Shown here: positions 26,273 through 34,802 of the stretch, in pieces
Numbering within the stretch: the first letter of the stretch is position 1
How the letters are laid out: the number at the start of each line of letters is the position of its first letter
From: an uncultured Erythrobacter sp.
GTDB taxonomy: Bacteria; Pseudomonadota; Alphaproteobacteria; Sphingomonadales; Sphingomonadaceae
NCBI GenBank assembly: GCA_947500645.1
Contig: CANMSD010000001.1
Location: 310,001-374,000 of the forward strand
Length of the DNA: 64,000 nt
Reading direction: 5' to 3'
Made by a program: the position numbers and the translations under genes
The notes under the pieces: model-generated
The model's input: the letters and a program-made list of their open reading frames with translations, nothing else
Database searches by the model: none
What the model was told of the DNA's origin: nothing

Positions 26273-27031
26273 TCAGAAATTGTCTTTCGCTTCGCGCAGG
26301 GCGGCAAAGGTCTCGTGAGGCTCGCTACCACCCCATTTGGCCATCATCGCCGGATCATCTGCACGCAGGAACGGATTGGTCTCCAACTCGCGCTTGAGCA
26401 CCGTGGGAACGGTAGGCTCTCCGCGAGAGCGCTTGTCCTTGATCTCCGCGACATATTCCTGGAGCGCTTCATTATCGGGGTCGGCATGCAGCGCGAAGTT
26501 GGCATTCGCTTCGGTATATTCGTGCGCGCAATAAAGCGTCGTCTCGGTCGACATGCGCCGAATCCGGTCGAGGCTGGTCCAGAACTGCTTCGGTTCGCCT
26601 TCGAACATTCGTCCGCAGCCCAGCGCAAACACCGCGTCGCCCACGAAGGCGACGCCTTCTTCGACGATGTGATAGGCGATGTGACCATTGGTGTGGCCGG
26701 AGACGTCGATTACGTCCGCGCGATGCTCGCCCAGATTGACGCTGTCGCCGTGTGCGACCACGCGGTCGATGGGCGAAAGTTTCTCGACCTCCTTCGGCGC
26801 TAGAACCCGCGCACCGGTCGCCTCGATAATCTCCTTGTTCCCGCCGGCATGATCGGGATGCCAGTGAGTATTCCAGATATGTGTGATCTTCCAGCCTTTG
26901 GCTTCAGCCTGTCTGAGGTATTCCTTTGCATCGGGCGTATCGATCGCGGCGGTTTCGCCGGTGACCGAATTGTGGACGAGGAAGCCGTAATTGTCGGAAA
27001 GGCAGGGGAACTGGTGGATCTGGATCGTCAT
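26273..27031 (-). CDS. gloB: Hydroxyacylglutathione hydrolase (glyoxalase II)
   Basis: GloB hydrolyses S-D-lactoylglutathione to D-lactate and glutathione. The metallo-beta-lactamase metal site is THWHPDH (H56, H58, D60, H61), with a later SGHTNGH and a C-terminal HEYTEANANFA and substrate-binding ...ETNPFLR segment. The 252 residues fit. The methylglyoxal detoxification role is established for the family. Confidence 0.94.
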   Translation of the reverse strand: MTIQIHQFPCLSDNYGFLVHNSVTGETAAIDTPDAKEYLRQAEAKGWKITHIWNTHWHPDHAGGNKEIIEATGARVLAPKEVEKLSPIDRVVAHGDSVNLGEHRADVIDVSGHTNGHIAYHIVEEGVAFVGDAVFALGCGRMFEGEPKQFWTSLDRIRRMSTETTLYCAHEYTEANANFALHADPDNEALQEYVAEIKDKRSRGEPTVPTVLKRELETNPFLRADDPAMMAKWGGSEPHETFAALREAKDNF

Positions 27032-27075
27032 GCTGCCATCTTACGCCTCAAGCGCCTGTGATGGAAGCACCAATG

Positions 27076-27113
27076 AAAAGGCCCGCCTGCTCCATAGAGC
27101 AAGCGGGCCTTTT
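27076..27113 (-). terminator. Terminator of rpsA
   Basis: AAAAGGCCCGC (27076-27086) pairs with GCGGGCCTTTT (27103-27113). On the minus strand the stem ends in a T-run, so it should end rpsA transcription, whose stop is at 27208. The inner stem also pairs (CTGCTC/GAGCA). Confidence 0.85.
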
Positions 27114-27121
27114 CTATTTGC

Positions 27122-27195
27122 GAGTCCTCGCGAAGGCGGGGACCTCCTTAATCTAGGCGCTGGGCAGTTGGAGGCTCCCGCCTGCGCGGGAGCTC
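27122..27195. repeat. REPIN-like inverted pair of REP elements
   Basis: Two 26-base units face each other: 27122-27147 and 27170-27195, separated by 22 bases. The reverse complement of the first matches the second at 20 of 26 positions. The second has its own 8-bp stem around CTGC (27174-27193). A related single copy is at 25262-25275. This arrangement is typical of REPINs, which are moved by RAYT transposases elsewhere in the genome. Confidence 0.6.
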
Positions 27196-27207
27196 ACCAT
27201 TTGGTTC

Positions 27208-28917
27208 TTAATCGTCGCCCTTCTTGAGCGCTTCGCCAAGAATGTCGCCAAGCGACGCGCCGCTGTCGGACGAACCGAACTGTGCAACCGCTTCCTTCTC
27301 TTCGGCAATCTGACGTGCCTTGATCGAGAAATTTGGCTTCTTCGAACGATCGAAGCCGGTGACCATCGCATCGACCTTGCTGCCAGTCTGGAAGCGATCA
27401 GGACGCTGCTCGTCGCGGTCGCGGCCGAGGTCCGAACGCTTGATGAAGCCGGTCGCGCCATCTTCGCCAACCTGCACTTCGAGGCCGCCATCGCGAACTT
27501 CGAGGACGGTGACGGTCACAGTCTGGCCCTTGCGCAGCGAGTCTGCACCAGCGGCTCCCTCTGCGGTTGGTGCACCCTTTTCGAGCTGCTTCATGCCGAG
27601 GCTGATGCGCTCCTTATCGACATCGACGTCGAGAACGATGGCTTTGACCTCTTCACCCTTGCGGTGAAGCGCCAGTGCGTCTTCACCTGAGATACCCCAG
27701 GCGATATCCGACATGTGGACCATGCCGTCGACATCGCCGTCGAGGCCGATGAACAGGCCGAATTCGGTGGCGTTTTTGACTTCGCCTTCGACTTCGGTGC
27801 CGACCGGGTGCTTCTCGGCGAACTCTTCCCAAGGATTGCCCTGAGCTTGCTTGAGGCCGAGCGAAATGCGGCGCTTCTCGCTGTCGACTTCGAGCACGAG
27901 CACGTCGACTTCCTGCGACGTGCTGACGATCTTGCCCGGGTGAACGTTCTTCTTGGTCCAGCTCATTTCAGAGACGTGGACAAGGCCTTCGATGCCGGCT
28001 TCCAGCTCAACAAACGCACCATATTCGGTGATGTTGGTGACGGTACCGGAAAGTTTCGCGCCAACCGGATACTTCGACGCCACGCCATCCCATGGATCGC
28101 TCTCGAGCTGCTTCATGCCCAGGCTGATGCGCTGGGTCTCGGAATTGATGCGAACGATCTGGACCTTCACGGTCTGACCGATTTCGATGATCTCGCTCGG
28201 GTGATTGACACGCTTGTAGCTCATGTCGGTGACGTGGAGCAGGCCATCGATGCCGCCGAGGTCCACGAACGCACCGTAATCGGTGATGTTCTTGACCACG
28301 CCTTCGATCACTTGACCCTCTGCCAGCTTGTCGATCAGCTCGCTGCGCTGTTCGGCGCGGGTTTCTTCAAGCACGGCGCGGCGCGAGACAACGATATTGC
28401 CACGACGGCGATCCATCTTGAGGATCTGGAACGGCTGAGGCACCTCCATCAGAGGGGTGACGTCGCGCACGGGGCGGATGTCGACCTGCGAGCCGGGAAG
28501 GAAGGCCACAGCTCCGTCGAGGTCGACGGTGAAGCCACCCTTGACGCGGCCGAAAATGCGGCCGTCAACGCGCTTGCCTTCGCCGAATTCGTTTTCAAGC
28601 TTGTCCCAGGCGGCTTCGCGGCGGGCGCGGTCGCGGCTGAGCATTGCTTCGCCATCGGCGTTTTCGACGCGGTCGACATAGACTTCGACTTCAGAGCCAA
28701 CGCTAAGGCCGTGGTCGTCTTCACCGCGGGAGAATTCTTTGAGTTGGACGCGGCCTTCCGATTTGAGGCCTACATCGATCACAGCCATGCCGTTTTCGAT
28801 GGATGTCACGGTGCCTTTTACGACGCGGCCTTCAAAGCCACCGTCGTCTGCACCGCCGAGTTGTTCGTTGAGAAGCGCTTCGAAATCGTCGCGCGAAGGG
28901 TTGGGCGAAGTCGCCAT
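27208..28917 (-). CDS. rpsA: 30S ribosomal protein S1
   Basis: S1 holds mRNA on the 30S subunit. The 569 residues contain six S1-type OB folds in a row, seen as repeated G.V..I..YGAFV.L and ISLG(M/L)KQ segments, ending with LGDILGEALKKGDD. It lies downstream of cmk, as usual (cmk-rpsA). A leader hairpin is present at 28984-29001 and a terminator at 27076-27113. Confidence 0.97.
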   Translation of the reverse strand: MATSPNPSRDDFEALLNEQLGGADDGGFEGRVVKGTVTSIENGMAVIDVGLKSEGRVQLKEFSRGEDDHGLSVGSEVEVYVDRVENADGEAMLSRDRARREAAWDKLENEFGEGKRVDGRIFGRVKGGFTVDLDGAVAFLPGSQVDIRPVRDVTPLMEVPQPFQILKMDRRRGNIVVSRRAVLEETRAEQRSELIDKLAEGQVIEGVVKNITDYGAFVDLGGIDGLLHVTDMSYKRVNHPSEIIEIGQTVKVQIVRINSETQRISLGMKQLESDPWDGVASKYPVGAKLSGTVTNITEYGAFVELEAGIEGLVHVSEMSWTKKNVHPGKIVSTSQEVDVLVLEVDSEKRRISLGLKQAQGNPWEEFAEKHPVGTEVEGEVKNATEFGLFIGLDGDVDGMVHMSDIAWGISGEDALALHRKGEEVKAIVLDVDVDKERISLGMKQLEKGAPTAEGAAGADSLRKGQTVTVTVLEVRDGGLEVQVGEDGATGFIKRSDLGRDRDEQRPDRFQTGSKVDAMVTGFDRSKKPNFSIKARQIAEEKEAVAQFGSSDSGASLGDILGEALKKGDD

Positions 28918-28983
28918 AGGTCAGGAAATCCTGTTTTTACATTTGCTACCGGCCACTGGTTTTCCCAGGGTCTTAAACCGTCT

Positions 28984-29001
28984 CTGAGCACCATTGCTCA
29001 G
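28984..29001. other. Inverted repeat in the rpsA leader
   Basis: CTGAGCA (28984-28990) and TGCTCAG (28995-29001) pair over 7 bp with a 4-base loop, about 70 bases upstream of the rpsA ATG on the minus strand. A second small stem (CTGG/CCAG) is at about 28959-28971. S1 regulates its own translation in E. coli through leader structure; a similar role here is only a suggestion. Confidence 0.4.
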
Positions 29002-29132
29002 CCTAACGGGGCAAGAGGGCCGTATTCCGCATGGGGCCGAATGCCATCGTGCGGGTTCGAAACAATCGAATTGATTGGGTGAACGGCCGCGCGCCTAGGC
29101 GAAACGCAGTGCAAATGCAAGGGATTTGCGCT

Positions 29133-29753
29133 CTAGCGAAGCGCGGCCTCGACCGCTTCGATAACGGTCTCAATGGCGGCGTCTTTATGGAGCGCAGTGG
29201 TATCGATCACCATGGCTTCCGGTGCAGCCTTTAGCGGAGCGTCGGCGCGGTTTATGTCGCGATTGTCGCGCCGGATGATGTCTTCCTCGATCTCGGCCAG
29301 CGGGATTTCGATTTCGCGACCGGTCATCTCCAGCCACCTGCGCCGCGCGCGTTCTTCGACGCTGGCGGTGATGTAGAGTTTAACATGGGCGTCGGGCGCA
29401 ATGATGGTGCCGATGTCGCGTCCGTCGAGCACCGCGCCGCCATCCTGCTCAGCAAAGGCGCGCTGCCGGGTGAACAGCGCCTCGCGCACCGCTGGGTGGA
29501 CGGAAACGCGGCTCGCAAGTCCGCCGGTTTCCTCGCTGCGCAAGACCGGGTCCTCTAGCAGTTCGTCGGGGAAGTCGCAGGCGAGAAGGGCGTCCTGCGG
29601 ATTGTCGGGATCGCCTTCGTTCAGCGCAACCTGACGGCCAACTGCACGATAAAGCAGGCCAGTGTCGAGATGCGGTAGGTCGAAATGCACCGCGAGCGCC
29701 TTTGCGATGGTGCCTTTGCCTGAGGCGGTGGGGCCATCAACGGCTATAATCAT
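29133..29753 (-). CDS. cmk: Cytidylate kinase
   Basis: Cmk phosphorylates CMP and dCMP. The P-loop is DGPTASGKGT at 6-15, and the CMP-binding DGRDIGT motif and RD.RD.NR segment are present. The 206 residues are typical. Its ATG overlaps the stop of the small CBU_0592-type membrane gene by 4 bases; aroA is upstream in the same series, so aroA, the membrane gene and cmk are coupled. Confidence 0.95.
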   Translation of the reverse strand: MIIAVDGPTASGKGTIAKALAVHFDLPHLDTGLLYRAVGRQVALNEGDPDNPQDALLACDFPDELLEDPVLRSEETGGLASRVSVHPAVREALFTRQRAFAEQDGGAVLDGRDIGTIIAPDAHVKLYITASVEERARRRWLEMTGREIEIPLAEIEEDIIRRDNRDINRADAPLKAAPEAMVIDTTALHKDAAIETVIEAVEAALR

Positions 29754-30010
29754 GACGTTTTAGTCCTCATGCGAAGCGCCTTGAACAATCCGAAGATCGC
29801 AATCGCCGCCCAGAACCCCTCCAGCACCAGGCTCGGCCAATTGGTGTGCACCAACAGGGAAATGGTCAGCAACGCCGCGCCGGTCAGGTTCGTGCCGTGC
29901 AGGATGAACGGGTTCGGCTCATCCTTGATCGTTAGGTAGGCGTAAGCGGCGATGATGCAGGCGGTGCCGACAAAGCCTATGATCGAATAGATATCGAGCG
30001 GGGTGGTCAT
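29750..30010 (-). CDS. CBU_0592-type small membrane protein
   Basis: This 86-residue protein has three hydrophobic segments (about 8-26, 39-57 and 61-78) and the family features YLTIKDEPNPF..HGTNLTGAALL and EGFWAAIAIFGLFKALR. It overlaps aroA upstream and cmk downstream by 4 bases each, so it is locked into the operon. Homologues are widespread in Proteobacteria but have no known function. Confidence 0.75.
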   Translation of the reverse strand: MTTPLDIYSIIGFVGTACIIAAYAYLTIKDEPNPFILHGTNLTGAALLTISLLVHTNWPSLVLEGFWAAIAIFGLFKALRMRTKTS

Positions 30011-31323
30011 TTCGCCGCGCCTTCCAGCAACTCGATAAAGCTTGGGAAGCTCGTCGCGATGGGGGAAGTGTCATCCACTTCGACGCCGTCTTTGCTGGCG
30101 AGGCCCGCGACGGCCATGCTCATCGCAATGCGGTGGTCGAGATGTGTGGTTATGGGTTTGGTTTGGGTGCCGCGCAGAGGCTCTCCAGCGGTGCCTTCAA
30201 TGACCAGACCGTCTGCCGTCTCCGCTACACTGGCCCCGGCGACGGAAAGAGCGCTTGCCATCGCGGATAGGCGGTCGCTTTCCTTCACCCTCAATTCCTC
30301 AAGGCCGCTGGTGCGCGTGGTGCCCTTCGCCAGCGCGGCAGCGACGAACAGCACGGGAAATTCGTCGATCATGCTCGGAGCAATCGCCGGGTCGATATCG
30401 ATCCCGTTCAACTGCGAATGCCGCACGCGCAAATCTGCAACCGGTTCGCCGCCTACCTCGCGCGGGTTCACTTCTTCGATCTTGCCGCCCATATCGCGCA
30501 ACACCTGGACCAGACCGGCGCGGGTCGGATTGAGGCCGACATTTTCGAGCAGCAGGTCGCTACCCTCGATCAGCAGCGCCGCGACCATGAAGAATGCCGC
30601 CGAGGAGGGATCGCCCGGCACGACAACATGCTGAGCCTGAAGGTCGGCCTCGCCATGAATGCGGATCGAGCGGACTCCGTAATGCTCCTCCGCCTCAAGA
30701 TTTGCGCCGAAACCTTTCAGCATCCGCTCGGTGTGATCACGTGTCGGTACTGGCTCGATCACCGTCGTGATACCGGGCGTGTTCAACCCTGCGAGTAGCA
30801 CCGCGCTCTTCACCTGCGCAGACGCAACGGGCAGGCGGTATTCGATCGGTACAGCGGGTAGGGCACCGCGCATGGTCAGCGGCAGTGTTCCGCCATCGGA
30901 AGCGTCGAAGCTCGCGCCCATCTTGCTTAGAGGCTCAATTACGCGGCCCATCGGCCGGCCTGAGAGACTGGCATCACCGGTGAAGGTCGCTTTGATTCCA
31001 TGGCTCGCGATAATGCCCATCAGCAAGCGTGTGGAAGTACCCGAATTGCCCATGTCGAGCGCCTGGCGCGGATCCAGCAGTCCGCCAACGCCGACACCGT
31101 GAATACGCCAGGTGCCTTCGTCATCCCGCGTAATATCAGCGCCCATGGCTCGCATGGCCGCAGCAGTCGCCATCACATCTTCGCCTTCGAGCAGGCCGGT
31201 TGCGGTGCTTTCGCCAACGGCCAGCGCGGAAAACATCAGTGCCCGATGACTGATCGATTTGTCGCCGGGCACGCGCACTGATCCGCGCAAAGGCTTGGAA
31301 GGAAGAAAACGATGGGCAGGCAC
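30007..31323 (-). CDS. aroA: 3-phosphoshikimate 1-carboxyvinyltransferase (EPSP synthase)
   Basis: AroA joins phosphoenolpyruvate to shikimate 3-phosphate in chorismate synthesis. The N-terminal VPGDKSISHRALM, MGNSGTSTRLLMG and the C-terminal ELRVKESDRL and DHRIAMS motifs are all visible. The 438 residues are normal. It is the first gene of aroA, membrane protein, cmk. A palindrome at 31422-31435 lies in the divergent promoter region. Confidence 0.96.
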   Translation of the reverse strand: MPAHRFLPSKPLRGSVRVPGDKSISHRALMFSALAVGESTATGLLEGEDVMATAAAMRAMGADITRDDEGTWRIHGVGVGGLLDPRQALDMGNSGTSTRLLMGIIASHGIKATFTGDASLSGRPMGRVIEPLSKMGASFDASDGGTLPLTMRGALPAVPIEYRLPVASAQVKSAVLLAGLNTPGITTVIEPVPTRDHTERMLKGFGANLEAEEHYGVRSIRIHGEADLQAQHVVVPGDPSSAAFFMVAALLIEGSDLLLENVGLNPTRAGLVQVLRDMGGKIEEVNPREVGGEPVADLRVRHSQLNGIDIDPAIAPSMIDEFPVLFVAAALAKGTTRTSGLEELRVKESDRLSAMASALSVAGASVAETADGLVIEGTAGEPLRGTQTKPITTHLDHRIAMSMAVAGLASKDGVEVDDTSPIATSFPSFIELLEGAAK

Positions 31324-31421
31324 GCGGGCAGGTTTCCGTGAGTGGAGAGGTGATCAAACAGGCCGCGCGTCTTTGACAGTGCCCTGCGCATCTGGCAAGG
31401 CGCGCCGCGCTCTTGATTTGT

Positions 31422-31435
31422 GGACTCGCGAGTCC
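31422..31435. promoter_or_regulatory. Perfect 14-bp palindrome in the aroA/TIGR02300 divergent region
   Basis: GGACTCG-CGAGTCC (31422-31435) is a perfect inverted repeat with no spacer, between divergent aroA and the TIGR02300 gene. It is a candidate operator. No matching regulator lies in the window. Confidence 0.45.
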
Positions 31436-31501
31436 CAGAAAATCACATGAAATTATTGCCCGCGCTATTTGCAGCCGGGAACTTAACTCGAGGACTATTT
31501 A

Positions 31502-31843
31502 ATGGCGAAGCCAGAATGGGGCACCAAGCGTTCATGCCCCAAATGCGGAGAACGCTTCTACGATCTCGGCAATGATGAGCCGGTGACCTGTATTGAGTGC
31601 GGCGAGGAATGGAATCCTGAGCCGGTGCTCAAGACAAAGCAGCCAATTCCGTTTGAGCCCGATGAAAAGAAGAAAGACGGCAAAGCCGATGCCGACCTTT
31701 CCGGCGAAGAGGATGATGAGCTGAAAGACATCGAGAATATCGATGACGATGACGATTCGCCCGATAACGACGTCGACCTTGGCGGTGACGATGACCTTGG
31801 TGTTTCCAAGGGCAAGGGCGATGACGATGACGTCGACAATTAA
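31502..31843 (+). CDS. TIGR02300-family zinc-ribbon protein with acidic tail
   Basis: This 113-residue protein has a clear zinc ribbon (C12-x2-C15 and C30-x2-C33) with the family core RFYDLGNDEPVTC, then a strongly acidic tail (about 60-113) with runs of Asp. TIGR02300 is an alphaproteobacterial family without an established function. No membrane segment is present. It stands alone before tRNA-Ala. Confidence 0.85.
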   Translation: MAKPEWGTKRSCPKCGERFYDLGNDEPVTCIECGEEWNPEPVLKTKQPIPFEPDEKKKDGKADADLSGEEDDELKDIENIDDDDDSPDNDVDLGGDDDLGVSKGKGDDDDVDN

Positions 31844-31942
31844 ATAGGACTTGCCTTTCGAGGGGGTAGCTCATAATGGGCTGCCTCCTTGCGAAAGCGA
31901 GGCGCTGGTCTTATCTTTATAGGCCAGAGACATCGATGATAT

Positions 31943-32018
31943 GGGGCCTTAGCTCAGCTGGGAGAGCGCAACACTGGCAGTGTTGAGGTCAGCGGTTCGA
32001 TCCCGCTAGGCTCCACCA
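31943..32018 (+). tRNA. tRNA-Ala (GGC anticodon), CCA encoded
   Basis: The 76-base cloverleaf is complete. The acceptor arms are GGGGCCT and AGGCTCC, with one G-U pair. The D-arm is AGCTCAGCTGGGAGAGC; the anticodon stem ACACT/AGTGT encloses a loop with GGC; the T-arm is GCGGTTCGATCCCGC. The discriminator A is followed by a genome-encoded CCA at 32016-32018. It reads the Ala codons GCC and GCU. Confidence 0.95.
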
Positions 32019-32020
32019 TC

Positions 32021-32049
32021 GAAACATATTCAAGTCGGGTTTCTTTTTT
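32021..32049 (+). terminator. Possible terminator after tRNA-Ala
   Basis: GAAAC (32021-32025) pairs with GTTTC (32039-32043), followed by six T (32044-32049). The stem is only 5 bp and A/T-rich, so strength is doubtful. Confidence 0.4.
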
Positions 32050-32139
32050 GAAATTCCGCACGCTGGCCAACGAGGTTTCGTTCGCCGGCGTTTTTCGCGT
32101 TTAGTCCGTGTCGGCACTGGCACAGAGGAGTTGAAGACG

Positions 32140-33630
32140 ATGTTTGACAATCTGTCCGACCGCTTAGGCGGCGTCTTTGACAAACTCAAAGGACGCGGCG
32201 CGCTCAAAGAACAGGACGTGCGCGATGCCATGCGCGAAGTGCGCGTGGCCTTGCTCGAAGCGGACGTTGCACTTCCGGTCGCCCGTCGTTTTATCGACGC
32301 GGTGACTGAAAAGGCCGTCGGCCAGGATGTGCTCAAGTCGGTCACGCCCGGCCAGCAGGTCGTCAAGATCGTCCATGACGAACTGGTCGAAATGCTCGGC
32401 GGTCCTGAAAGCGAAGGGCTGATACTCGAAGCCAAGCCGCCGGTCGTGATCATGATGGTCGGCCTGCAGGGCTCTGGTAAGACGACGACCACCGCGAAAC
32501 TCGCAAAGCTCATCAAGGAAAAGCACGGCAAGAAGGCCATGATGGCCTCGCTCGACGTCAACCGCCCGGCTGCTCAGGAGCAGTTGGCGGTTCTGGGCGA
32601 GCAGGTCGAAACCGCGACCTTGCCGATCGTCGCTGGTCAGCAGCCGGTCGATATTGCCCGCCGCGCGATGGAATCCGCGCGACTTCAGAACTTTGACGTC
32701 CTGCTGCTCGATACGGCAGGCCGTCTGCATGTCGATGAAGCGCTGATGGCCGAGATGAAAGCTGTCTCCGGCGTTTCCGACCCGACCGAAGTGCTGCTGG
32801 TCGTCGATAGCCTTACCGGTCAGGACGCGGTCAATGTCGCGCAGAGCTTCAGCGGCGAGGTCCCGCTCACTGGCGTGGTCCTCACCCGGATGGACGGCGA
32901 TGCGCGCGGCGGTGCGGCACTCTCCATGCGTGCGGTTACGGGTAAGCCAATCAAGTTCGCTGGTACGGGTGAGAAACTCGATGCGATCGAGCCGTTCCGT
33001 GCGGGCAGTGTTGCCGACCGTATCCTGGGCATGGGCGATGTAGTGAGCCTGGTCGAAAAGGCCGCGGCGACGATCAAGGAAGAAGATGCCGAACAGCTCG
33101 CCAAGCGTATGGCGAAGGGACAGTTCGACCTCAACGACCTGCGCATGCAGTTGAAACAAATGCAAAGCATGGGCGGCCTCGGCATGCTCGCGGGCATGAT
33201 GCCGGGCATGAAGAAGGCGAAGGCGGCGATGGCCGCGGCGGATATGGACGACAAGGTCCTGCTCCATATGGACGCGATCATTGGCTCAATGACGGCCAAA
33301 GAACGCGCCAACCCCGCGCTGATGAATGCCAAGCGCAAGCGGCGCGTCGCGGCGGGTAGCGGCACCGAAGTACCTCAGGTCAACAAGGTGTTGAAGATGC
33401 ACCAGGAAATGGGCCGGGCGATGAAGCAAATTAAGAAGATGGGCGGGCTGAAGGGCCTCGCATCCATGTTTGGCGGCGGCGGAATGGGCGGTCTTCCGGG
33501 CATGGGCGGCGGTGGCGCTGGCGGAATGCCGGGGCTGGGTGGCCCGGGCGGTGCTGGCGGCGGTCAAGGACCGGGCGTCGACCCCAACACGCTCCCACCC
33601 GATCTTCGTGACTTGTTGAACAAGAAGTAA
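32140..33630 (+). CDS. ffh: Signal recognition particle protein Ffh
   Basis: Ffh binds 4.5S RNA and signal peptides and targets nascent membrane proteins to FtsY. The NG domain has GLQGSGKTT (108-116), DTAGRL and the TRMDGDARGGAALS motif. The C-terminal M domain is Met-rich with a long Gly/Met-rich end (about 440-496). GAGGAG before ATG 32140 supports this start over TTG 32131. The length of 496 residues is normal. The terminal Gly/Pro-rich extension is long but common in Sphingomonadales. Confidence 0.96.
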   Translation: MFDNLSDRLGGVFDKLKGRGALKEQDVRDAMREVRVALLEADVALPVARRFIDAVTEKAVGQDVLKSVTPGQQVVKIVHDELVEMLGGPESEGLILEAKPPVVIMMVGLQGSGKTTTTAKLAKLIKEKHGKKAMMASLDVNRPAAQEQLAVLGEQVETATLPIVAGQQPVDIARRAMESARLQNFDVLLLDTAGRLHVDEALMAEMKAVSGVSDPTEVLLVVDSLTGQDAVNVAQSFSGEVPLTGVVLTRMDGDARGGAALSMRAVTGKPIKFAGTGEKLDAIEPFRAGSVADRILGMGDVVSLVEKAAATIKEEDAEQLAKRMAKGQFDLNDLRMQLKQMQSMGGLGMLAGMMPGMKKAKAAMAAADMDDKVLLHMDAIIGSMTAKERANPALMNAKRKRRVAAGSGTEVPQVNKVLKMHQEMGRAMKQIKKMGGLKGLASMFGGGGMGGLPGMGGGGAGGMPGLGGPGGAGGGQGPGVDPNTLPPDLRDLLNKK

Positions 33631-33672
33631 TTTGAACGAATTCAAGAATTTGAGACTGGAAAGGTAAATACC

Positions 33673-34254
33673 ATGGCAATTGCACTCAGGCTTTCGCGCG
33701 GCGGCGCCAAGAAGCGTCCTTACTACCGCATCGTGGCTGCTGACAGCCGCCGTGCACGCGACGGCAAGTATCTCGAGCAGATCGGCGTCTACAACCCGCT
33801 GCTCGCCAAGGACGACGAGAAGCGCGTCCAGCTGAACGAAGATCGCGCCCGCTACTGGCTCGGCGTTGGCGCTCAGCCATCCGATCGCGTCCTGCGTTTC
33901 CTCGACGCTGCCGGCATCATGGAGCGCACTCCGCGCAACAATCCGAACAAGGCGAAGCCTGGCGAGAAGGCAACCGAGCGCGCTGAAGAAAAGGCTGAGA
34001 AGGCCAAGGAAGCTGAAGAAGCCAAGAAGGCTGCTGAGGAAGAGGCGAAGGCCGCTGCTGAAGCACCGGCGGAAGAAGCTCCAGCTGAAGAGCCTGCCGC
34101 TGAAGAAGCGCCTGCAGAAGAAGCTGCGGCCGAAGAGGCTCCCGTTGAAGAAGCGGCTGCTGAAGAAGCTCCAGCAGAGGAAGCTCCAGCAGAGGAAGCA
34201 CCTGCTGAAGAAGCGCCTGCTGAGGAAGCTGCTGAAGAGAAGTCTGAGGACTGA
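33673..34254 (+). CDS. rpsP: 30S ribosomal protein S16 with long acidic Ala/Glu tail
   Basis: The first 84 residues are a normal S16 ([20 protein letters not shown] start; [23 protein letters not shown]). The protein continues to 193 residues: a charged helix (about 98-127, rich in KAEEA) and then Ala/Pro/Glu repeats of the type [13 protein letters not shown] to residue 188. Typical S16 is 80-90 residues; alphaproteobacterial S16 is often extended but rarely this far. It is the first gene of rpsP-rimM-trmD-rplS. The tail is low-complexity and probably unstructured. Confidence 0.94.
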   Translation: MAIALRLSRGGAKKRPYYRIVAADSRRARDGKYLEQIGVYNPLLAKDDEKRVQLNEDRARYWLGVGAQPSDRVLRFLDAAGIMERTPRNNPNKAKPGEKATERAEEKAEKAKEAEEAKKAAEEEAKAAAEAPAEEAPAEEPAAEEAPAEEAAAEEAPVEEAAAEEAPAEEAPAEEAPAEEAPAEEAAEEKSED

Positions 34255-34262
34255 TCTCTTCC

Positions 34263-34802
34263 ATGACGGATACGCCCGTCACGCCGCCCGCTCGTGCGCA
34301 AGCAATCGAGTTGGCCGCTGTCACCGGCGCGCATGGCGTGGCGGGCGAGGTCCGTTTGAAGCTGTTTGGCGAGGGCGTGGATGCGCTCTCGCAGCACAAG
34401 AGTTTCACGACCAAGGCCGACGGGCGTACATTGACGCTCAAGAAAATCCGCTCCGACAATAAGGGCGGGGCGGTTGCCCGCTTTGCCGAAGTGCAGGGCC
34501 GCAACGAAGCCGAGAAGCTGCGCGGGACCGTGCTGACGATCTCGCGCGATACCTTGCCTGCACTTGAAGCCGGCGAATATTACCACGCCGATCTGATTGG
34601 GCTGGATGTGGTCACCGACGCGGGCGAGACTGTGGGCCGTGTCATCAATGTCGCGAATTACGGCGCGACCGACATTATCGAGATCGAGAAAGTCCCGCCG
34701 CCTGCGAAAGGCGTGAAGACCTTTATGGTGCCGATGACAGAAGCGGCTGTAACGGGTTGGGATTCCGTGCGAATGACCATTTCAAAGGAGTTCGCCGAAT
34801 GA
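34263..34802 (+). CDS. rimM: Ribosome maturation factor RimM
   Basis: RimM helps 16S rRNA processing around S19. The N-terminal RimM domain begins IELAAVTGAHGVAGEVRLKLF; the C-terminal PRC barrel contains YYHADLIGLDVVTD and VANYGATDIIEI. The 179 residues match. It follows rpsP by 8 bases. Its TGA overlaps the nitrilase ATG (ATGA). Confidence 0.94.
   Translation: MTDTPVTPPARAQAIELAAVTGAHGVAGEVRLKLFGEGVDALSQHKSFTTKADGRTLTLKKIRSDNKGGAVARFAEVQGRNEAEKLRGTVLTISRDTLPALEAGEYYHADLIGLDVVTDAGETVGRVINVANYGATDIIEIEKVPPPAKGVKTFMVPMTEAAVTGWDSVRMTISKEFAE

Noticed and set aside
27715..29082. A 455-residue open frame on the plus strand, antisense to rpsA
   Set aside because: It lies wholly over the S1 gene, whose motifs are clear. 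The antisense frame is a by-product of the codon bias; no domain or ribosome-binding site supports it.
32164..33267. A 367-residue antisense frame over ffh
   Set aside because: It is a shadow of the Ffh reading frame in a high-G+C gene, with no recognisable motif.
33866..34586. Long frames on both strands over the S16 tail, and the idea of a tandem repeat array
   Set aside because: The Ala/Glu codon repeat keeps other frames open. The repeat is degenerate protein-coding low complexity, not a CRISPR or non-coding array.
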